Shown here: positions 1 through 10,071 of the stretch, one piece after another
Layout: every line of letters begins with the position of its first letter
How positions within the stretch are numbered: position 1 is the stretch's first letter
From: Sorghum bicolor
Lineage: Eukaryota; Streptophyta; Magnoliopsida; Poales; Poaceae
Direction: 5' to 3'
Assembly (NCBI RefSeq): GCF_000003195.3
Contig: NC_012878.2
Location: forward strand, 21,528,771-21,592,770
Length of the DNA: 64,000 nt
The notes under the pieces: generated by a model
Seen by the model: only the letters and a program-made list of their open reading frames with translations
Told to the model about the DNA's origin: nothing
Database searches by the model: none
Program-made: the position numbers and the translations under genes

Positions 1-22
1 TGATACTTAAGGACCGTCAACA
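1..22 (-). repeat. Element A 3' LTR, terminal 22 bp
   Basis: The window opens with the last bases of a minus-strand LTR, ending ACCGTCAACA, identical to the right end of the A LTR at 6619. It is followed at once by the polypurine tract. Confidence 0.85.
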
Positions 23-37
23 AACTCCCCCAAGCTT
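23..37 (-). other. Element A polypurine tract
   Basis: Minus-strand AAGCTTGGGGGAGTT abuts the 3' LTR, the expected position of the plus-strand DNA primer. The same box abuts the 3' LTR in D, E, F and G. Confidence 0.85.
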
Positions 38-41
38 ACCT

Positions 42-61
42 CTTGCTCGTCCCTGAGCAAA
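42..61 (-). other. Pre-PPT hairpin (element A)
   Basis: On the minus strand, a 7-nt stem with loop AGGGAC lies a few nt upstream of the polypurine tract: TTTGCTC pairs with GAGCAAG, with a U-G closing pair. The loop is identical in D, E, F and G while the closing pair varies (see findings). Confidence 0.7.
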
Positions 62-744
62 GATAGACTCAGCGATGGATTTGCAATATCTTTTTTTAAA
101 AAAAAAATTGACGGTACACATGCTTTTAAATAAGATCTCATCTCTGAGTTAGAGTAAACTGTCAAGACTTAAAACTTACTTACTTTACCTTCACCATGGG
201 ACTTGTAACCGTCACTTCTGTCTTGAGTAGTTAAAAGATAGAACAGTCTAGCCAAGTGCCATGTCTCTTATTTTTGATCAGCTATAGCTCTGGAGTTTTT
301 GCAGATTTTCAAATAAAACTCAGAGATTCCTTGTATGATTCTCTCAGATCTCTCTTTTGTGGTATTTCTGGATCCTTACCAAGGCAGTGATGGTATATGC
401 CTTCTCTCAATATATATAGTATTTGTGGTATAAAGCATAGTGACATTGCTTTCTCTCTCACCCTACTCTAATAAGGCTTTAATATCTGGAGCTCATAGGT
501 GGAAGATAAAATATACATACTTACAAGACATTTATTGCATAGTCAAACCATGGATTCAAAGAAACAAATCATAAGTCAAATCAAGATGTGCATGTGTGGC
601 GAATGAATAGTGTATGGTGATGATGGTGATAACAATGGTGGAAGTCTAATTCTACTTTGCTCTTTTGAGGGGATACATACCTTCCTTGCTTTTTGAAACT
701 TTGTGAGGAGAATGAGATGCTCTTCTTTTTCTTTCCTCTCAGGT

Positions 745-840
745 GGGTATCTTGTACCCCTAATTCTACTGTCGGACACTTGTCCATTTTTACCTCTCGT
801 CTCACTTTTTCTTTCCTTTCGAGGTTCCGAGCACTTGCTC
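745..840 (-). other. Three-hairpin array (element A)
   Basis: Minus-strand order: GAGCA-AG-TGCTC (840-829), GGACA-AG-TGTCC (785-774), GGGTA-N5-TACCC (759-745), separated by purine-rich linkers. The first hairpin carries an A-U pair where D-G have G-C, a compensatory change. Confidence 0.65.
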
Positions 841-1652
841 CTTTTTATTTCCTCGTATCTTTTTTCTTTTTTTAGAGCACTCATCTCTTGAGATAATATA
901 GCAAGTGGTAGTAACAAGATAACTTAAGCATTTATTTCACAAGGAAAAACAGAAATATTTTTGTTATTCTCTCCCGGATTAGGAGTAGAATATTTTTAGG
1001 TGGTTCTGGAGATGGAAATGGGTGAATATATATGGATGGTACTTCCAGAATAGAAGTAGCATATATAAGTGAACGTGCAAGTGAAATCTTGATTTAACCA
1101 CATGACAAGCTCCTAAGGGTCTACACAGCTTGACCACACTCAATGCTCATAAGTAGTAAAAAGTAAATGTGTGGCTCAAAGTCTAGCAAGCATGTATATA
1201 TGGCTGTGGGAGGAATTTAAACTCTCATCATACAGGAACTCATCATATAATATTTTAAAGATTTTCAAAGATAAAATTCTCCAGAATTCTAGCATCTCTA
1301 GGAACAGATAAACAGCAGCTCAACCTTCCCATATCGTATCCGTTAACAACTTAGACTTCAGATCAAGTTTTCATCCCACAAGTTTAGGTCTAGAGCAAGT
1401 TTTAAATTATAACAGTTATATCTAAACTTGAGAGAGAACTTAAAATTTGCAAATTAGGAAGAGCAAATATCCATGCTAGAGTTTTATTTAGATACAGATT
1501 AGCATAGCCACTTTATTTATTTATTAAACACGCTAAGCAAAAGACATATATATAAGCATAAAATCTTTATTTGGTTTTTTATAGTTGTGTATATCTATAG
1601 TATAAGTATAAAGATAGATATATAGAAATACTTATCGGGATAAATGGAGGTG

Positions 1653-1666
1653 CTCTCCCCCAAGCT
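1653..1666 (-). other. Internal polypurine box (element A)
   Basis: Minus-strand AGCTTGGGGGAGAG is the same core as the terminal polypurine tract but lies 1.6 kb internal. It has exact counterparts at 32009 (E) and 41811 (G). Confidence 0.65.
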
Positions 1667-2118
1667 GAATTTTGACGTAATTTCTCTTGATGTAGCTAGC
1701 AGGTGGCAGAGGTGTATTTGAAACTCAGCAGCATTCTGACAGCGATTAGAAATGTCCTCCGTCTGCTAGTCTTCTTGATTCTTAAATTCTGTGGAGCTCA
1801 AATAGACAACAAAGCTTGTGGAACTGATTAAGTGTTAGCATAAATATCTAGCCTTTATCATGTTGAGACTCCTTAATAATTATTGCTCCCAATTTTTATA
1901 TTTTCATTTTATAAAGTAGAAAAAATATTTATTTTATTTTTATACCACCACAGTGAATGTACTTATGGGTTTTATGCCACTCGTATACTCACATGGGGCT
2001 TACTGTTTTTTAACATTTTTATTTTCTCTTTAGGATAGTGTGAACATGATTAACTAAGCAAACTAGTTAAAATAATCGAAAGGGAAAGGATAACTACCAA
2101 GTTTACCTCTTGGCAAGG

Positions 2119-2151
2119 CGTTCGGTGTTTCTAAGTCCTCCGAACGGGACT
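2119..2151 (-). other. Possible H-type pseudoknot after the gag-PR stop (element A)
   Basis: On the minus strand, 10 nt after the TGA at 2162, the order is AGTCC (2151-2147), CGTTCGG (2146-2140), one A, GGACT (2138-2134), 8 nt, CCGAACG (2125-2119). The first pairs with the third and the second with the fourth, which is pseudoknot topology. Loop 1 has zero length, so one pair would have to open. A simple 7-bp hairpin is the alternative. Confidence 0.4.
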
Positions 2152-2161
2152 CTCCGTTTTC

Positions 2162-3148
2162 TCAATTGTCCTGGGATTCATTAGGTGGCATAGTCGGTAC
2201 TTCCGGCGGCGCCTCCTCTTCATGTATAGTTATCTTCTCTTTCCATACCTGACTCGGTGCTACGGTCTCCTCTGGATAATTCTGTTTAAACTCTACGTCT
2301 TCTGACCTTACAACTTCTCCTTCATAGTCTGCCCATCCGTCCTTGATGATTTGCCTCCTCTGGTTGCGGTTGCGTCGTTTTCTTACCTGCTTAGATTCTT
2401 CAAAGATGTAGTTAGGGTCAGTAAAATAACGGCGTACCTTCTCTAAGGCGAAGTGCATATGGACTTCTCCGGTTCCAATGTAGATAATTGCTTTAACGGT
2501 GCTGAGGAACGGTCTTCCAAGGATGATGGGTGGATCGTACTCATCTTCTCCGATGTCAATAACCTGAAAGTCTGTGTAGACAAAATGATCGTCTATTTTG
2601 ACTGGGACATCAGTTACTATTCCTTTAACTTCTCGAAATGTCTGATCTGCCATCTGGAGCTGAATGTATGTTGGTTTTAGTGGCATGGTTCCGAACAAGA
2701 GCCGATAGGTGACTGCGGCCATTATGTTGACGCCCGATCCTGTGTCACAAGTCGCCTTGTAGAAGTTGTATCCATTTATGGAGCAATAGATGCTTGGCAT
2801 TCCTGGGTCGTCCTTCTTGGTCAAAAATGGTGACTTAAGTTGGTGATCTTGACCTCCATGAACTGCAGTGACCATCTTAGCTGACTCGGTCCACACTTGC
2901 TTGTTCCTGTTCCTCCTGTTGGTCCTCTTCCTTGATTCACGTCTGGATTGATCTGGGATTTGTGTAGTCTTGTTCCTGAAGAAAAATGTCTCCTTTCTCC
3001 CTTTGATGTAGAAACTGATCTTGGCAGCACTAGCATAGATGACAGCTCCCGAGGTGTTTAAGAATGGCCTCCCTAAGATGATGGGTGCTCTCTCATCATT
3101 ACCGGTCTCTATCACCACGAAGTCTGCTAGGGCGTATAAGGTACCAAC
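2162..3148 (-). pseudogene. Element A gag-pol continuation: end of protease 1 plus complete protease 2
   Basis: This continues the gag frame (4810 and 3118 are in the same frame) after one in-frame TGA at 3149-3151, most simply a CGA-to-TGA decay. It opens with the second half of the first retropepsin, ending APIILGRPFL. After a basic linker comes a full second retropepsin with active site CDTGSGVNIM, a flap-like QMADQ segment and PPIILGRPFL. The C-terminus is a basic then acidic tail ending at TGA 2162. Apparent starts in this stretch are GTG codons, not real initiators. No RT motifs follow. Retropepsins act as homodimers cutting Gag; two copies in one chain are unusual for an LTR element (see findings). 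Confidence 0.75.
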
Positions 3149-4810
3149 TCAGACGCAAAGATTCTTCAATATTCCTTTTGGAAAACTTAATGCCTGATCT
3201 GCAAACTGCAAAAACATGGTTGTCTCTAATAAAGGATATGTAAAGAATTTTTCATAGAGTACCCTGGGTATAATGTTGACACTAGAGCCAAAGTCGTAGA
3301 GTGCTTCTGGGACGTCTACCATGCTGATGGAGATCGAGATGACAGGGCGTCCTGGATCACCTCTCTTGACCGGCAGAAGGTCAGTAGTGAATTCAGTGAC
3401 GGGGTTACTCCAATTACCTGCATCAAACATGTCTACAAGATTTGCAGATTCTAATCCTTCCGGTTGTGATGGTATACCGGGGTTAGTAGTAGGAACAACA
3501 ACAGCTATTTGATTTAACTGAGATTCAATCATTTTATTAAAGCTAATTTGATTCTTGATGGCAGTAGAGAAATTATCCATTCTATTATTTATATTTTCTA
3601 GCATTTTATCATTAGATGCCAATTTCTTAGATAGATTATCCATTAGCTTTCCTTGATTAGACACTAACTCTCTCAGAGGTGGAAAATTATTATTATTGTT
3701 GTAAGAATTGTTACCTTGATAATCACCTGAGTAGTTAGGTCTCTGTTGATTCCAACCTTGATTTTGTTGAGGACGGTTGTAGTAGTAGTTGTTGTTGTTG
3801 TTGATGTAGTTCACATCCTCAAGCATCTCAGGGCAGTGATTGCCTGAGTGTCCAGTGTCTCCACACTCCTCGCAAGTCATGTGAGAGTCGTAGATGTGCA
3901 TAACTTCTTTCTTATCTCCAGCTCTATCGTCGAGCTTCTTCATGAGCAGGTCTAGCTTTGCAGACAACATGTCTACCTCCTTGAGCTGATGCATACCTCC
4001 ACCTCTCTTGCGTGTCTGGGTCCTCTCTTCATTCCAGCCTTGATTGGATGCCATCTTCTCCACAAGAGCTATGGCTTGTGGTATAGTAAGTGATAAGAAT
4101 GCTCCTCCAGCTGCAGCATCCATGGTTTCTCGGGCACTGTTGCCGAGCCCATGATAAAACGTCTGCATCAATAGCCAACTCTCCATTCCATGATAGGGAC
4201 ATTCTAGGATGTAATCTTGAAAGCACTCCCATGCTTCTAGAACAGATTCATCATTTTGTTGCTGAAAACTTGTAATCTTCCCACGGAGAGCATTGGTCTT
4301 GCCCATAGGAAAGAACTTAGCCAGGAAGTTTGTTGAACAAAGTGCCCATGTAGTATTCTTCTCCTTTGTAGCGTAGAACCACTGCTTCGCTCTTCCTAAT
4401 AGTGAGAATGGGAAGAGCCGAAGTAGTATAGCATCTTTAGAAACTCCTGATATGGTGAATGTGTTGCAAATCTCCAGGAAGTGTTGTAGATGAGCACTAG
4501 CATCTTCGTGTGCCTTCCCACAGAACTGGTTGGATTGCACCATGTTGATAAGTCCAGGCTTGAGCTCAAAGTTGCCGTCGATCTCTGCAGCAGGTCCAGT
4601 GCGGATGTTGTCCGTAGTGGGAGCTGAGAACTCGCGGATTGATTTGTTTGCCATGGCTTCGAACTCTGAAGACAAGTTCCGGTGATCTTCTTGATTGGAT
4701 GACGCTTCTTGCTGAAGTGTTGATGATCTCTTCTTGAGCTTGGCTCTAGTTCTTCTGAATAACGCTTCGGGATTGTCAACAAAATTTCCTGGAAGATGTC
4801 TTCTATTCAT
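3149..4810 (-). pseudogene. Element A gag plus first half of protease 1
   Basis: A 553-residue frame starting at ATG 4810, just inside the tRNA-Asp primer site. It contains a retrotransposon Gag capsid-type region (motifs GKAHEDASAHLQHFLEIC, LFPFSLLGRAKQWF, FLAKFFPMGK and FYHGL) and a CCHC zinc knuckle CEECGDTGHSGNHC from about residue 313. An Asn/Tyr-rich stretch follows, then a heptad-like segment suggesting a coiled coil. The retropepsin active site reads DFGSS with the Asp near residue 506. The frame stops at TGA 3149-3151 in the middle of the protease fold and resumes in the same frame. Gag would package the RNA and form particles. The capsid region resembles D and F Gag, but those lack a zinc knuckle. 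Confidence 0.85.
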
Positions 4811-4944
4811 ACATTCCCCTGCATAAGATAAAATAGAAAAATATCGGGGTAAAACTATTTGAGAGAATAGATAAGCTCAATCATATTAGTGATGCGAATG
4901 ATAACTCAAAATCTTTTATTCCATTCTTGATTAGTAATCAACCT

Positions 4945-4962
4945 TCCCCGGCAATGGCGCCA
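4945..4962 (-). other. Element A primer-binding site (tRNA-Asp)
   Basis: Minus-strand TGGCGCCATTGCCGGGGA matches the complement of the 3' end of plant tRNA-Asp with one mismatch. It lies 8 nt from the LTR edge, as in D-G. tRNA-Asp priming is typical of the Athila group. Confidence 0.85.
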
Positions 4963-4970
4963 AAAATGCT

Positions 4971-6619
4971 TGTTGGGTATTCTTAACATCATTACCAAAA
5001 GTAGACTAAGTTCTCTAAATCTAGTAACGGTGCCAAAAATGCCAAACCTATCCCTCACACCACTTAAGCCAAGTTGTCATCCCCAGCATGATATGAGAGA
5101 CGCAGTATTGAAATACGCAATTGCTCTTCTAAATAAATAATGAATGGGATCTGCAAGCGCACAGATTAATACTGATGTAGCATTTTAACCGGGAAGTATT
5201 TTAGGTATCGTTATTTATATTTTTACCACTGGGAAGGGATTAGCAATTATCAATATTGATTACAGAATATAATATGAGATTGAGTATCTATCATTGCATG
5301 TATAATTGAGAACATTTATCTAACTCATTCATACAGGGATAAGTGTCACATAAAAGATATATAAAATAATGAATAGTGACAAAGATAATTGATCTAATCA
5401 GCCACGTATAAACATGATAAGCACCTCAATTAGATACTCTAGAAAGTCATTAGCATGGAATTAGAATGAACTACAAGAATATTTCCTAAGTTATTCTCAA
5501 CTATATAGTCTAGCATTATCATAATTAGTGCAAGCATACTTAGCAATCATTGTGAGACAAGACTACGCCCATGCATAGTGATATTAGCATGGGAGAAACA
5601 TAGCAATCACTCCCCTGTAATAATATTGCTCTGCCAGCCCAATACACGAGAGGGGAACTATATAAGAATCAATGAAGCTGCCACTATCACGAACTACCCC
5701 ACGATCTGGCATATTGGGTACAATCGCAGATAAATACGGTATAAGCACCACGCCTACACAATATCTATCATTTACCCATGGATCCGATGGATAAACGCTA
5801 TACGATCCTAAGCATATATATAGATCCAATCTAACTAAGCCAAGTACATAACAATGATAAACTAAGAACAATATAATCTTGAATATAAGCAACTAGAGCA
5901 AAGTCATAAGCAATATATTGAAGTAGAACGAAGTCATATTCATAATATTTAAGAACAAAGATAATTAGAAGAACAATTAGAAGCACAATTAGAGAATTAC
6001 CAAGAATCCTCTTGACAGATCTGGAAACCAATCGAAGATTGACTCATTCTAGTTCTAATCCTATGTAGCTTTGCTAATCTAGATGTCTAATTGATGTGGT
6101 GGCTCTAATCTTGGTCAGAGGCTTCTTCTCCCTTGAAGAACAATGAATTAGGGTTGAGAGGCTCTCTCCTCCAGGGGCCAGGGGGTCTGGTTTTATAGTC
6201 CCTTCAAGTGAATATGGGCCGTTGGATCAAACCGACTTAGATTGAATGGTTATCCTTGATCCTTTAGGTCGGTGGAGATCTCCCGAGAAACAGAGTCCTG
6301 ATTGGATTCCAGAGGTGGGCGGGCGCCCAGGGGAACAGGGCGGGCGCCCTGCCTCTGGCCCCGTTTCGTCTCCGCTTCGGTCTCGTGGCTTCTGGAGTCT
6401 TCTAGATGTAAGATAATTGCACGGCACGTTAATATCTCTATGTAATCCCGACGTGTGGGCCTTTCTTCCGTATTTCCTGATAACCCCCTGTAGAAATAGA
6501 CAAACACCAAAACTCGTGGAATTCTGTCAGATAAAACCCTAAGTCTGGATGTTGATTTCATTTGGATCATTTTCTTTGTTTATTTGATAATTAAATTTGA
6601 TACTTAAGGACCGTCAACA
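4971..6619 (-). repeat. Element A 5' LTR (1649 bp)
   Basis: It begins TGTTGGGTAT on the plus strand and ends ACCGTCAACA at 6619. The U3 core is closely related to the E/G LTR: a GC-rich pair of inverted repeats (GGGCGGGCGCCC type, about 6316-6352), then TATAAAA, then a CCCCCTGGCCCCTGG-type block. The first 80 bp are diverged from other family members, perhaps by a small rearrangement. The U5 side carries the ATAAGCACCACGC motif at 5741-5753. Confidence 0.85.
6191..6197 (-). promoter_or_regulatory. TATA box, element A 5' LTR
   Basis: Minus-strand GACTATAAAACC at the same place in the LTR as the TATA boxes of B, D, E and G. Confidence 0.7.
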
Positions 6620-7698
6620 GGGGTTAAGACAAGATTTTTACATAGTTTAAGTGCAAAAGATTCAGACATGATGTTGATCCCCACAACAAGATTATAGAGA
6701 GCATCAAATCGATCAGAATCATAAGCACAGCGTATAGTTATAGAGGGTGTATCCAAACGGATTACATCAGAGGAAAGCTCGGATTCCTCCAACCACTCGC
6801 TACTCATGACTGAGATAAGCTCTCTCAATTGATGTTCACTTGGTAAACAAATGCTAAACTGGCCGTTTTGGGGTTTGTTAGTAGAATGGTAGTTTGAAAT
6901 GTTTCCAAAATCGGCAAAAAGATCAGATTCTATATCCAGCATGAAGTCCGGTGGTGGAATTTCTTCCTTTTGTGGCTCAGAACTTGGGATAGCTAAAGTA
7001 GATGAAGAATTTGGCACAGTGTCTACTTCGGATTCGTGGGTTTCATCATGAAGGGTATTATCCATCTCAGCTTCTAGGATTCTATCTAGGATCACTCTAG
7101 CTTCATCTGTAGGGATTCAAAAGAAAGAACCTCTAGACATTGTATGTAGCATTTGTTTATGATCTTTCTGAAGACCTCGAAAAAAGTGAAATAAAAGAAC
7201 AGGGTCTTCAAGATTAAGGTTTGGACCAGATTCTAAAAGATTAGAAAAACGTTTCTAGGATTTTCCCAAAGTTTCATTATCTTTTTGTTTAAAAGATAGG
7301 ACTTCGAGTCTAAGGTCGCCAATACGGTCGAGGGAATAAAAATCTAGACAAAAGTTGGCTCGTAAAACTTCCCATTCACCTCGTTGTTGACTTACCTTCT
7401 GACTGTACCATTGTCTAGCTTCTCCCCTTAAGGAAAAAGGAAAAAGCTTCTAGCGTAAAGTTTTATCAGAAATGCCTTCAATGCGAAGACAATCACATGT
7501 TTGCTCAAAATCTCTAATATGAAGGTAAGGGTTTTCGTCTTCCTTTCCCAAAAAAGATAGGTTTTGAATCATGGCAATCAACCTAGAACTTAACCTATAC
7601 TAGGATGTTTGGATGGGCTGTGATGACTCCCATAGTAAAAGATCAGTTACTGAAGGGATTGCAGATTCATGGATCGATTTAGAATTTTGGTTTTCCAT
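6620..7698 (-). pseudogene. Element B gag-protease pseudogene
   Basis: A single frame from ATG 7698 can be followed to the junction with A. It contains a capsid-type Gag region (ENPYLHIRDFEQTCDCLRIEG, KLFPFSL, GEARQWY) most like the Gag of E and G, then a linker and a protease-like segment (RFDALYNLVVGINIMS). In that segment the expected catalytic D-[ST]-G is replaced by YNLVVG. At least four in-frame stops interrupt it, several at positions where the family has Trp (TGG to TAG), pointing to methylation-driven decay. The open pieces are 6620-7095 and 7600-7698. It cannot encode a functional product. Confidence 0.75.
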
Positions 7699-7806
7699 AA
7701 GGTAAGAGTAAAGAAAATAAATAAAGAATAATAAAGATAAGAAAAGATAAAAGTATAGATACAAGCTAGTAGTAAGACTCAAGGTTATCTCAGCAAACTG
7801 TCTTTC

Positions 7807-7824
7807 TCCCCGGCAACGGCGGTA
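7807..7824 (-). other. Element B primer-binding site (tRNA-Asp, decayed)
   Basis: Minus-strand TACCGCCGTTGCCGGGGA matches the tRNA-Asp complement except at the first few bases, 8 nt from the LTR. Confidence 0.75.
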
Positions 7825-7832
7825 GAAATGCT

Positions 7833-9060
7833 TGTTGATATTTGGGAACGCAATAAGGAATTGATCCGCAAGTGCACGGATATCGGTGAGCACTTCACCC
7901 GGGAGGTTATCCAGAGTATCGTATTTATTTTTTTACCACTAGGAGAAAGAGTGCATCTGACTAACCTGGTCTATTTCTACTAACCTTTAGGCTACAAAGA
8001 ATGTTTCTCGATGTGAGTGATAAATAGAGAAGACTACAACCGTAATCTCCTTCTAACCTTGGTAAGGATGATCTACTGTTCTATTGGGGAGGCTAATGGA
8101 ATGTAGACACCACACAGGATGTTCAACCCGCACCTATAAACCCTATTCTTCCGGCTAACGAGATGTGGTCTGCAAAAGTAACTCAGAAATGTCACGTTCC
8201 TCGCTACTACCATGGTCTAGCTAGTCAAGGAATATCTATGAGTATCCTAGCCCACACACCATGTCTACACTAGAGATGATTACTCTAAACTCTACGCGAA
8301 GAGATTAAAGTAAACTCATAAACCAAAGAATAATAAAACAAGAACTTACTAGAATTTAGAAGTCGAAATACTGAAGAATCCAAGGAGCAAGCTTCGGGTT
8401 AGGAGAACTTGATCCCGCAGGTACAACCTCGGAGTAGACACCGACAGGCCGGGCTTCCTCCGATCTACACCTCCACTCTCTCTCTCTCAATCTAGTAGAA
8501 ACTAGAAGATCTATTTCTACTCACATTGGATGCTAATCCTAAAAGAAATTTTATTTAGAGGAGAGGTATTCCTTCGAGGGCTCCTCTCAACTCTAATGAA
8601 CTTGTCTCCTCCAGGGGCCAGGGGGTCTGGTTTTATAGTCCCCTCAGGTGAACGTGAGCCGTTGGATCAAACCGACATTGATTGGACGGTTATCCTTGAT
8701 CCTTTAGGTCAGTGGAGCATCGTCCGCGAAAGGAGTCCTGATTGGAATCCAGGAGGAGGCGGGCGCCCTGGTCCTCAGGGCGGGCGCCCTGGGCCAGGCC
8801 CCTTTCGGCCTCCGCTTTGTTCCCGTGGCTTCTGGAGTCTTCTAGATGGTAGAAAATTGCGCGGTGCGTTGATATCTCTATGTAATCCCGACATGTGGGC
8901 CTTTCTTCCTTATTTCCTGATAACCCCCTGCAGAAACAGATAAACAACAAAACTCATGGAATTCTGTCAGATCAAACCCCTAATTCTAGGTGTTGTTTGC
9001 ATATTGGTTCTTTCTCTTGTTTATTTGATAATTAAAATTGATACTTAAGAACCGTCAACA
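7833..9060 (-). repeat. Element B 5' LTR (1228 bp)
   Basis: Plus-strand edges TGTTGATATT and AACCGTCAACA. It shares the U3 core with the A and E/G LTRs: GC-rich repeats about 8758-8793, TATA box 8631-8637, and the CCAGGGGCCAGGGGGTCTGG block. The U5 half (7833-8500) is diverged from the other families. Confidence 0.82.
8631..8637 (-). promoter_or_regulatory. TATA box, element B LTR
   Basis: Minus-strand GGGACTATAAAACC, in the same context as in the other Athila-type LTRs of the window. Confidence 0.65.
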
Positions 9061-10026
9061 CTTACCAAAGCTCGGTAGCCGTAGCCAACACAACGACGGT
9101 GACGCGGGGAAGCTGGCGGAGCACTGGGTGGAGTCGCTCGGCCAGAGATGCCGAGACGCGAGTGCGCGAGCTCGCTGAAGCAGCGGCAGACGCGCGGAGA
9201 AGACGACGAGCGCGCGAGAGAGAGAGCCAGGGGGAAATGGTGTTGTCCACGCGACCGGGGGCGTCGTGGCGACCTAGAGGACGCACTGGGAGCTGACAAG
9301 CGGGACCAACGGTGATGTACGGATGCCATGGGTCCGAACACGAGGCGTCACCAGCGAGCTCCTCCTCACTGACGCTGCCTCCATTCAGTTACCGAAACCG
9401 ACTGAAACTCGATCTTTGGCTTCGATTATCTCCTAATCCGATCGATGGTTTTGCTCGCTAATTGCTCCATGCTGTAGAGCTACATGAGGACTCCAACTTT
9501 GATTACAAGATCAAGACTTGATTCGGCCTGGATTTCAAATTAGAAGCTATCCAAATCACCCTCGAGCAAACTGGTTAGATCCCAGACTTAGAAAAATTTC
9601 TAAGTGTTGGAAACAGCCCCAATTCTGCGTTGTGGGCCACTTTTGAGCTTGCTCTGCACATTTTCATGAAAGGGCCATGAAACAACTTTTGTTCCTTATA
9701 AAATTTGCTACAACGTTGCTTTAGGAAGTTTCTACATGCAAACATTTTATGAAGCACTTAGGTACTTAATTTGGTGATGTGACCAACATGAACATTGTTC
9801 CAAAAGTTGAGTTAAGCATAGATGAACTAATTACCAAAGCATAGAACACAAACATAAGCATGGTACAAACAAACATAAGCATATAAAGCATATTTAAGCA
9901 AGTTAAATCACACTTTTGCATAAAATGACATGACCCAAGGTAATTGATGATCGTGATATGCTTATGAAGATGATGATGCTCATGTTATGCATGTGAATGA
10001 TGCAACCATAACACTGGGGTGTTACA
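9061..10026 (-). repeat. Element C 3' LTR, U3-end fragment
   Basis: Homologous to 54394-55417 at the same end of the 5' LTR, with several small indels, including about 60 bp present near 55100-55150 and absent here. It ends GGTGTTACA. The first 300 bp are GC-rich and give open frames on both strands that I regard as compositional, not genes. Confidence 0.85.
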
Positions 10027-10044
10027 GCCCTTCCCCCTTACAAA
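10027..10044 (-). other. Element C polypurine tract
   Basis: Minus-strand TAAGGGGGAAGGGC directly abuts the 3' LTR. The equivalent in I is at 62234. Confidence 0.8.
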
Positions 10045-10071
10045 AATCTCGTCCCAAGATTTGGAAGCTTA

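Larger units (their letters stand above)
62..2161 (-). other. Element A non-coding 3' region
   Basis: About 2.1 kb without a credible ORF; the short frames at 576-917 are low-complexity. Its minus strand is closely similar to the 3' regions of E (about 31540-33660) and G (about 41340-43470). It includes the block reading CACTGTGGTGGCATAAAAATA (near 1921-1960 here), an internal polypurine box and a three-hairpin array. Such retention between families suggests a cis-acting role rather than neutral filler. Confidence 0.7.
1..6619 (-). mobile_element. Element A: Athila-type Ty3/gypsy LTR retrotransposon (gag-PR-PR, no pol)
   Basis: A minus-strand element whose left (3') LTR is almost wholly outside the window. 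Reading on the minus strand: 5' LTR (6619-4971), tRNA-Asp primer site, gag, two successive retropepsin domains, about 2.1 kb of non-coding 3' region, polypurine tract, 3' LTR. There is no reverse transcriptase, RNase H or integrase and no room for one, so it appears non-autonomous. It is inserted into element B: the gag-PR reading frame of B resumes at 6620. The target duplication cannot be checked because the left flank is missing. Confidence 0.88.
6620..9060 (-). mobile_element. Element B: degenerate Athila-type element, 5' part only
   Basis: Minus-strand element represented by its 5' LTR (9060-7833), primer site and a decayed gag-PR, truncated at 6620 by insertion of A. It is itself inserted into the 3' LTR of chromovirus C: the sequence from 9061 is homologous to 54394 onward in the 5' LTR of C. 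Its 3' half lies beyond the left edge. Confidence 0.8.

Noticed and set aside
576..917. Overlapping small ORFs on both strands around the A hairpin array (and their counterparts at 32779-33075 and 42607-42880)
   Set aside because: They are low-complexity Lys/Arg/Glu or Phe/Ser runs over purine- or pyrimidine-rich DNA, open in several frames at once, with no domain. They are side effects of composition.
8530..8943. 137-codon plus-strand ORF in the B LTR
   Set aside because: It is antisense to the LTR promoter core and overlaps TATA and GC repeats; no homologous frame is kept in A or E.
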